DNA of 64,000 nt. Source: Scolanthus callimorphus. Taxonomy: Eukaryota > Cnidaria > Anthozoa > Actiniaria > Edwardsiidae. The stretch lies in the NCBI GenBank assembly GCA_033964015.1, contig CM066914.1, positions 6,563,831-6,627,830 of the forward strand. The letters are read 5' to 3'. This document shows, piece after piece, positions 58,001 to 64,000 of the stretch; position 1 is the stretch's first letter, and each line of letters begins with the position of its first letter. The position numbers and the translations under genes were made by a program. The notes under the pieces are model-generated. The model ran no database searches and was not told where the DNA came from. It worked only from the letters and a program-made list of their open reading frames with translations.

Positions 58001-59778
58001 ATGCGAGAGTATTTTTTTAAATAAAGATGAAAATAATAATAATAATTTTAAATAATACCGAAAATTTGACCTGTTTCTGTGAACCAGAGAAAATAGGTCC
58101 GCACCTCATTAAACTCTTGCACCAGACTTTCTCCAGATTGATTCTGATTCTGATTGATTGTGACTTGATTCACAATAATTAGCCATTGCTAATACATGAT
58201 TCGCGTCCAATATACAGGCGAGGTGATATACAAATCTCATGACTCGTGTCAAGAAAAAATGATCCCCAGAGAATGCAACCCCAACACACGGATCTCTTTC
58301 CATGACAGTGGCAGAAGAGTGTGACACTTTCTTTTTTTAGAACAGGGAGCTATTTTTAGCAGCGCCTTCTGATTGGATGTGTCCTAGCAACAGACATCAC
58401 TGTGAGGATGCATGTGTGACCAGCATGCTACGTGACGCTGCACTGTTGCTGTTCTCCTAATATTATGATTGGCTGATTTGCCATGGTAAATAAGAGTGCG
58501 CGCAGACAACGCTGCTTGCATCAACATGCGTGCACTCCACCAACAGAAAACAGTTCAAATGCGCATGCAATTCCCAACGGGAATCTATTTTTAGAACTAC
58601 TGCCACTCAGATGGGTCATGGGGCTGCGTTCTCTGGGGATCATTTTCTCCTGCTCATGTGTATAATAAATTGACTCTCCGGATTTAAAATATGTAGGGTA
58701 TGCTATACCTTAACATTATTATGCACTACAGAAAAAGTGCAGAAACTTGTCGATCTCTTTTGCCTTCTTCTTTCCAAACAAATCCTGTGGGTTGGCCCGT
58801 GGGTAATAGGCGATATGTACAAAAGTCGCAAAAATCCCTACTCCCTCGGGCAAGTTTTGCTTACAAATCTCAACAAATCCCCCTCATTCCCCGGGGGTTG
58901 CCCCCTGGGGGAAGCTGCTGATAGAAGCATTAGGTTACAGGTTGTCCGATTCTGTCACAAATTTATGCAGCACTTTGTAATTATATTATACTGACATAAA
59001 TGGTCCTGAGTCAGGCTAAATGCATATTTTACACCCATGAACATCACTTGTATTGATCAGTCTCGTACCCAGACACTTTCCGTTTTTGTTAGGGCGCTCA
59101 AAGATTTGTGGGATAGTTTTAGCAGGGTGCGCAGGGAGTTGTGGGATAGTTTTAACAGGGCGCGCAGAGTTATGGGATACATGAATATCCCACAGTTCAT
59201 TGCATGCCATGTGATACTCATTCCCAGTCTCTACGCCAAAACAATTTTCGTGAGGAATCACTGCAGGACTGATGCAAAAAAAATAACGTCTGGGTACGAG
59301 ACTGTGTATTTATAATTATTGTTGTTTTTCATTAAAAAAAGTCAGAACAACTTGCTCAGGAAGGAAAATGTAGTGACAGGGTAATTTAATGGGATGTCTT
59401 TTAAAGTTACTCCTTAAGGACATTTTTTCCAAAGACAGTGAGAATAGGTTGCACCCCCACTCAAAATCAATTGAGAACAAAAGAGTAGTGGCCCCCATGC
59501 ACAGCAAAATAATCTCTTATTATCTCTAGGTTCAATAGCCTTATGATGTTCTTCTACAACAAGCCAGTAGCATTGACACCCCAAGAGTTCTTTGAAATCT
59601 GGGTGAAATTCAGTACAGATTTTAAAATTTTGTGGAAGAAGGAACAACAGCTTGTTTCAAAACAGATCTATGAGAAACCAAGAAGAAGCTGAAAGAGGAA
59701 AAAGTAGACAGCATATCCAAAAAGCCTATTTCAATAACAGGACTCAAACTTAAGATTGCTTGTAAAAAGGCAAAATAG
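52037..59778 (+). CDS. FMN: Formin, FMN1/FMN2/cappuccino class
   Basis: Actin nucleator and elongation factor of the Spire-partner class. Exons: 52037 to about 52210 (N-terminal, uncertain), FH1 exon to 52861, 53314-53663, 55558-55767, 56265-56471, 57151-57416, 59530-59692. The FH1 has six poly-Pro runs for profilin-actin (52525-52800). The FH2 is complete: it begins [11 protein letters not shown] and continues with [35 protein letters not shown] and LKDVKS, ending at FKILWKKEQ; these motifs match FMN rather than diaphanous formins. The in-frame stop is at 59690. A Spire-interaction-like tail ([14 protein letters not shown]) follows in another frame to a TAG at 59776. Near 52204 the N-terminal exon and FH1 are also one base out of frame. 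The start is unsure: ATG 52118 is the first ATG in the upstream frame, and a further 5' exon is possible. Confidence 0.88.
53849..55479. mobile_element. 1.6-kb foldback with gcaaatttgatgcgaa words, TGA target duplication
   Basis: Ends cactggacgaaaaaatgg and ccattatttcgtccggtg. The word gcaaatttg and variants (gcgaatttg, gcaaacat) recur densely in the outer 300 bp of both ends. TGA flanks both sides (53846-53848 and 55480-55482). No transposase frame. It fills most of the formin intron after exon 53314-53663. Confidence 0.85.
56568..56722. repeat. Repeat related to the ggaatttcc family
   Basis: Inverted ends gtgtaattccagataa and tttctggaatcacacaat, with an internal tggaaattccaga. Shares the tttctggaa(t/c)cacacaat end with 40262-40412 and 60668-60753. 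Formin intron. Confidence 0.6.
57660..58930. mobile_element. 1.27-kb element with ggctttccccaggg inverted ends
   Basis: Left end atcagcggctttccccaggg followed by gcgaccccc; right end gggggttgccccctggggga followed by agctgctgat. No transposase reading frame. The interior repeats gattctgattctgattg and has internal inverted pieces (gatccccagagaatgcaacc vs ggggctgcgttctctgggga). Inside the last formin intron. Confidence 0.75.
59045..59300 (+). mobile_element. Repeat family C copy 2 with gtctcgtacccagac ends
   Basis: Exact 15-bp inverted ends gtctcgtacccagac / gtctgggtacgagac. The interior has two direct copies of gtgggatagtttta(a/g)cagg. Same family as the minus-orientation copy at 17215-17415. 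Last formin intron. Confidence 0.82.
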
Positions 59779-61480
59779 GATGATGCATGTAATGCATTTA
59801 AATATAGAGCAGATTTCAGATGACTGTCGTGAGTAATTTTATTCAGAATTGGTGTAATTACTTTGCGATTACTTTTCTGGAATTTTCTAACTAATCAATA
59901 GCTATCAAGGAGTTTATGCCTCAGCAATCATTGTTTCAGCTTAGAAAGGGGTCCAGTTTGGCACCCTGGCTACCGGAGCATTTGGCATTTTTGTCAAAGT
60001 AAAATATGTCTCAGTAAAATATGTGAAGCTTGGTAATTGGTTGATTGTTCGCATTGCCTGCCCCTAACTAGGGAGGCACCATGCATTCTAAACTTGGTCT
60101 TATTTCTTTAATTTGGGAAGCAATTTTTGTTGTTGTTGTTTATTGGTGGGTCATGGAAATTTATTTATTATTTATATTTTGTATACTTTTTTATTTAATG
60201 ATTTATTTTTATTTTTTTTGATAATTTCTGCAGAAATACACAGTCAGATCATACTTTGTAGAATTTGCAAAACCTGCATCTTGTTGAAACTGTACATAAA
60301 TATATCATAGATGAGAGTGAATATGTGCTGAGTCAATTCTCAGTCCAGAAATATCCTTTAGGGTCGTGTTAAAAAGACCCAGGGTGTTGGTGGATTGTAA
60401 ACAAGGCATGTGGTAGTATGATCCTGCGACACCCTGGGTCCCCAAAGGATGTAGTGCAATAGAACAGAGATAGAAGCATGTGATTGCAGGAAAACTTTCC
60501 CACAGAAGAAGGTATTTGGGTGGGGTAGAGTGGTGCCAGGTCATATTGCAATCCCTTTCTGATGTTGCAACTTCTGTGATTACAGAAAACATCCATAACC
60601 CCCACAAAAGGAGCATGACCCTCTCAACACACACACACTGCAACTTTCATTGAAAATACAGTAATTGTATGGGTTTGATTTTGCCCACCTCTGGAATTTC
60701 CAAATCCCTTTTGTGGGGCAGGTATGATTTTTTCTGGAATCACACAATATTCAATTATAATATTAACAATTATCAATATAGAAGCAATGATATGCTTTGA
60801 GATTTGCTGTATATTATTAAAATACCCTATTTGGTGGTAAAGGAATCACAGATATTTATTGTCACAGATTGTAAAATGCATAATTTATTTGGATGCCTGT
60901 ATTTTTATTTATCAATTAGTCTTATTTAAAAACTAAAGAAAATATGGAAGTTAATATAATTCCAAAATATTTGAAAAGCTTCTAAGGAATCTTTGTGCTG
61001 GCGCAAAGCTATTGTTGAATGCTGTATTGAAGTTATTTCATAATTTGTTGTCAGAGTATATAATCATTTTGAAAATTTTCAGTGCAGAAGTTGAAAGATT
61101 TAAGATTGATTTCAATCAATTCTGAGATGGAAAAATATAGCTGAACTGTAATTTTTGTTAAACCATTCCATCAACAAACTATTGTTGTTTTCATTTTTTT
61201 TGCACTGACATTTTTCAATTGATAACATATAGCATAATAAAAGATAATAATATACAATGATTTGTTAAGTAGTACATTAAAATAGTAATTTGCTATTGCA
61301 TTGTTTCAATAAATTATGCTCAGATATAATCAGGACTACCGTAATGTCAAACTCTGAGATGGATAACTGAACTGTTATGTGCTTTAGCCTGTGTGCAGCC
61401 AGTACTAAAATTATTGTTTTATTATTAATGAAACAATAATTTTAATATAACGGCAACATACAGGCTAAGGGGTGGATCAG
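59779..61480. other. Formin 3' region / intergenic, no gene seen
   Basis: AT-rich. It contains a single diverged MITE end at about 59807 (related to 37899-38148) and a ggaatttcc-family repeat at 60668-60753. The formin and TEX12-like genes converge here. I could not choose a poly(A) signal. Confidence 0.5.
60668..60753. repeat. ggaatttcc-family repeat
   Basis: Contains ctctggaatttccaaatccc and tttctggaatcacacaat, as in 40262-40412 and 56568-56722. Confidence 0.6.
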
Positions 61481-61489
61481 CCTAAGCAG

Positions 61490-61620
61490 ATATGAAAAAG
61501 CCTTTCATTTTATATGAAAAAACCTTTCATTTTATATGAAAAAGCCTTTCATTTTATATGAAAAAGCCTTTCATTTTATATGAAAAAGCCTTTCATTTTA
61601 TATGAAAAAGCCTTTCATTT
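61490..61620. repeat. 22-bp tandem repeat, six copies
   Basis: Unit tatgaaaaagcctttcattt plus ta, almost perfect (one copy reads aaaaacc). Located just downstream of the TEX12-like 3' end. Confidence 0.96.
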
Positions 61621-61880
61621 TCTCACAAAGTCCCTGAAAACCCAGTTAAAAAAATGCCACACTTCATTCCAGATAATATCTGTGACCATCAAGGAGGGAA
61701 ATTAAATTGGAAATTATTGAGGGAAGGGGTGGGCAATGTGCTATTCAAAGGGGAAGGAGACACTATTTTGAACTTCAATTTTGAAATTCTAATGAGGCAA
61801 GGCTGTGGATGACTGGATTATGGATTTTTCTCTCAAATCACATATTCTTCAAAATGCTTTAACTTTACCAAAGTCAACCT

Positions 61881-63593
61881 TTAAAACTTCATTTTGAGTG
61901 TCTGTACAAGCTTGGTCATTCTCTCTTTGATCACTTCCTTTTGCATTTTAAGGTAGTTCTCCACTTGATAGGCTTCATTCAGCATGTGATCCAGTTGTGA
62001 AGGGCAGTACAGTGTCTCAAAGGATTCACTCTCCCTGTGTGCATGGAAAAAAAAGTGAGACATACTAATAAATGTGCTAGAGCAGATTCGTTTGACTGTG
62101 AAAAGTGCTGTGAAAGTGCTGAAAGTGCTGCATTCATTGCTGGCAACTGGAATCATTGGATACAGCTTTTCGCATTTGTTACATCCAATGTGAAAGACCA
62201 CTTTCACAATGCTTCCAAGGTAACCTGACCAAAAAACAAACAATGACAGCCAAGCAAAAGGCATATTTCCAATACAGCATGTACCCATGTGGGGTGAACC
62301 CAATTTGAATTGTAACATTTCAGACTTGATCAAACATGAAAAGTGTTTGCCAATGACTGCCAATGACCGCCCCTGGAATCCTCAAGTATTAGTTTGCAAT
62401 TAAAATACTTACGAGAAGGCCTGTGCCCACTTTAAAAAGATCAGTTTTGACTCCTCGGCTAAGTCTGAAAATTAACAATAATATAGATGTACTTTAAGCA
62501 ATTATTGGATGAGGTTTTTGTGATCTCCAGAATAAACAATGTCGAGACAGGTGGAATCAGGCGAGGCCGTGAGGCCGAGCCTGATTCCACTTGGCGAGAC
62601 ATTGTTTATTCTGGAGATCACAAAAACCGAATTCAATAATTGTTTTATTATACATTGATTCAGTAAAAATACTTTTATTTCTGTCAAGCAATTTATTTTA
62701 CACAAGCGCCTTGTTAAAATAGGGAAAGCGCTCTAGTCCTATGATGCATTGCGCGCGTATCAAGAATCAGCTAGCTGATTCTTGAAGAATCAGCATGCTG
62801 ATTCTTGGATACCCTCAAGTGCGTGATTCCCAAAGTAAAGCGCGCGCTCTTAGCCAATCAGAATCGATATAGCGAGTACAATGTATAATAATAGCATATC
62901 CTAGGACACCTGCAGAGTCTACAAGCAGTCTTTTGTGGTGTCATGGCTGCGTGTGTGCATGGGAATGGCCAGAAATTTATGCATACGACGTTTTTGGTGA
63001 TACAAATTAACATGACTGAGAATAATCCTTATAATATGTTTTCCCTTTTTTCACTTACTTTGAGTAACAACCTCAAGTCTGCTTCCTTTGTCTGTCCCAT
63101 TGTGCATAGAAGGTTGTGATTGGCCTGCAAACACAATACTTTGTAAAATGCATGCTATCCTCTTCTGTACTTTTAGTTTGTTGGCCAATATAAATAGACT
63201 CTTTAGGCTTACCTTCTCTGTGATGTGGTGCTGTTTGAAAAGGAGCTTTCTGTTCCTAGTAATAGAATTAAATAATGAAATTCCACATTGGAATTGTTGC
63301 TAAATATCAGTCTCTGGTGACAAAAAAGTCATGTCACTCAAAACAAATAGTATCATTAAAATAAATGTAGGTAGACGCGCTTCTGTGTGCTTTTTTTCTG
63401 TGTAGAATTTTTCAGCCTTTTCATTGCTTTATCTGTAAGTTACCTCTGATCCTTCGGAGGAAGCAACCTTTGCTTTTTTCTGCAAGCTTATGTGCTCTAG
63501 ATCTGTTCCTTCTCGTTCTAAGGCTCTTTTCAGTTTGCAAGTTTCTGTCGTGTTCGCGTTGTTGGCCCTCTCAACGGTACTTTTCCCCTCCAT
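61881..63593 (-). CDS. TEX12: TEX12-like synaptonemal complex central element protein (5 exons)
   Basis: Small coiled-coil protein. In vertebrates TEX12 pairs with SYCE2 to build the synaptonemal complex central element in meiosis. Exons on the minus strand: 63444-63593, 63213-63255, 63059-63124, 62413-62464, 61881-62034, giving 154 codons. Exon 63059-63124 is 66 bp and skippable in frame, giving 132 codons; human TEX12 is 123. The first 50 residues are polar and basic. The conserved part is C-terminal: LAEESKLIFLKWAQAFSE, then LDHMLNEAYQVENYLKMQKE and VIKERMTKLVQTLK. It fits the vertebrate TEX12 heptads, including the spaced (Q/A)(V/I)EN(Y/F)L and (E/Q)R(M/F)T. Skipping exon 3 gives EDLAEESK, closer to the vertebrate sequence. 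Recognition rests on this helix, so another small coiled-coil family is possible. Confidence 0.65.
62496..62642. repeat. Near-perfect 147-bp hairpin in a TEX12-like intron
   Basis: Arms pair over about 65 bp: ggtttttgtgatctccagaa / ttctggagatcacaaaaacc, taaacaatgtc / gacattgttta and gtggaatcaggc / gcctgattccac. The short loop is rich in ggcc. Smaller palindromes (aatcagctagctgatt, aatcagcatgctgatt) follow at 62765-62805. Confidence 0.93.
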
Positions 63594-63938
63594 TTCTCAC
63601 AAACTATTGACGAGAACAACTCACTACTGCCTTTGAGTTGTTTTTGTCGCTGTGTTTACTTATCTTTCGACGCGCGCGCGGTATCAGTTTTCCCGCCAAA
63701 ACCCGACGTGCGCTGGCGTGCAATCAGCGCTTTAAGACTATTTTTTTTGCAAAACTCAATGTATTTTGTCATTGCTTTCTGCCCGAGTGTTCACATTTAT
63801 CAAATTAATTAAATTTACTGTAATTTACATCTGTGTTGCCTTTGTTGGGACGCAACTATGCACGGGCTTCCTGTGGCATGAAAATGCCCATGCGCGAGTT
63901 TTGGCGGGAAATTCGGCGGGAAACGGTTGTTCAAGCAA
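63594..63938. promoter_or_regulatory. TEX12-like promoter, probably bidirectional, with E2F sites
   Basis: Three close matches to the E2F consensus: ttttcccgccaaaa (63688-63701), ttttggcgggaaa (63899-63911) and ttcggcgggaaa (63912-63923). The region is CpG-rich around 63669-63680. The last two sites are just upstream of the putative plus-strand start at 63939. Confidence 0.6.
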
Positions 63939-63954
63939 ATGTCCCGTCAAAGAG
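63939..63954 (+). CDS. Possible first exon of a divergent gene (cut by right edge)
   Basis: ATG at 63939 (MSRQR...) runs in frame into a strong donor (gaggtaagt, exon end 63954). Upstream in-frame ATGs also exist near 63880. With only a few codons visible, no product can be named. Confidence 0.3.
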
Positions 63955-64000
63955 GTAAGTTTATTCAGGGACGTCCCTGGTTTATTTGAGTTTTCTTTCG

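Noticed and set aside
59693..59770. Third reading frame after the formin stop ([15 protein letters not shown]...)
   Set aside because: It is also open for about 25 codons, but has no resemblance to formin tails; the FSI-like frame is the better match.
63121..63160. Alternative acceptor ttacaaag for TEX12-like exon 3
   Set aside because: It was considered when phases seemed not to match. Recounting exon 2 (43 bp) showed the canonical tttgcag acceptor joins in phase.

Overview
The window is intron-rich animal nuclear DNA. The best fit is an anthozoan cnidarian (sea anemone or coral-like). This rests on metazoan gene families with phase-conserved GT-AG introns, a tandem pair of universal stress protein genes (a family cnidarians keep and vertebrates lack), a TEX12-like synaptonemal complex gene, and a heavy load of small DNA-transposon relics. 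The species cannot be fixed from the sequence alone.

Layout, left to right: (1) A 35-bp tandem array runs off the left edge (1-655). (2) The C-terminal half of a transmembrane adenylate cyclase (type 5/6-like, + strand) spans 1078-19812 in 16 exons; its N-terminal half lies upstream of the window. Its introns hold a roughly 4-kb satellite of about 56 copies of a 71-73-bp unit (2600-6594), many foldback elements, and a tandem duplication of one exon's 3' splice site. (3) A gene-poor stretch with foldbacks runs from 19813 to 25087. (4) PGAP1, the GPI inositol-deacylase, is an uninterrupted 925-codon ORF on the minus strand (25088-27865). It is head-to-head with (5) TTLL1, a tubulin polyglutamylase (28238-37861, +, 14 exons, complete at 421 codons), with 372 bp between start codons. 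(6) Two universal stress protein genes lie on the minus strand (39514-44036 and 46296-49597), four exons each with identical intron phases. (7) An FMN1/FMN2/cappuccino-type formin (about 52037-59692 or 59778, +) carries a proline-rich FH1 and a complete FH2. Its Spire-interaction tail is present but out of frame. (8) A TEX12-like meiotic gene (61881-63593, minus) has three E2F-type sites in its upstream region, shared with what may be the first exon of another plus-strand gene at the right edge.

There is no operon logic. The genes serve unrelated housekeeping, cytoskeletal, signalling and meiotic roles. The most notable features are structural: non-autonomous foldback elements that share a terminal core and 3-bp target duplications but carry different internal repeated words; two neighbouring elements with perfect 9-bp target duplications; a satellite that seems to have grown from one arm of a foldback; a duplicated acceptor that would give a truncated cyclase; and two single-base frame breaks in the formin. 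No previously undescribed multi-gene system was found.
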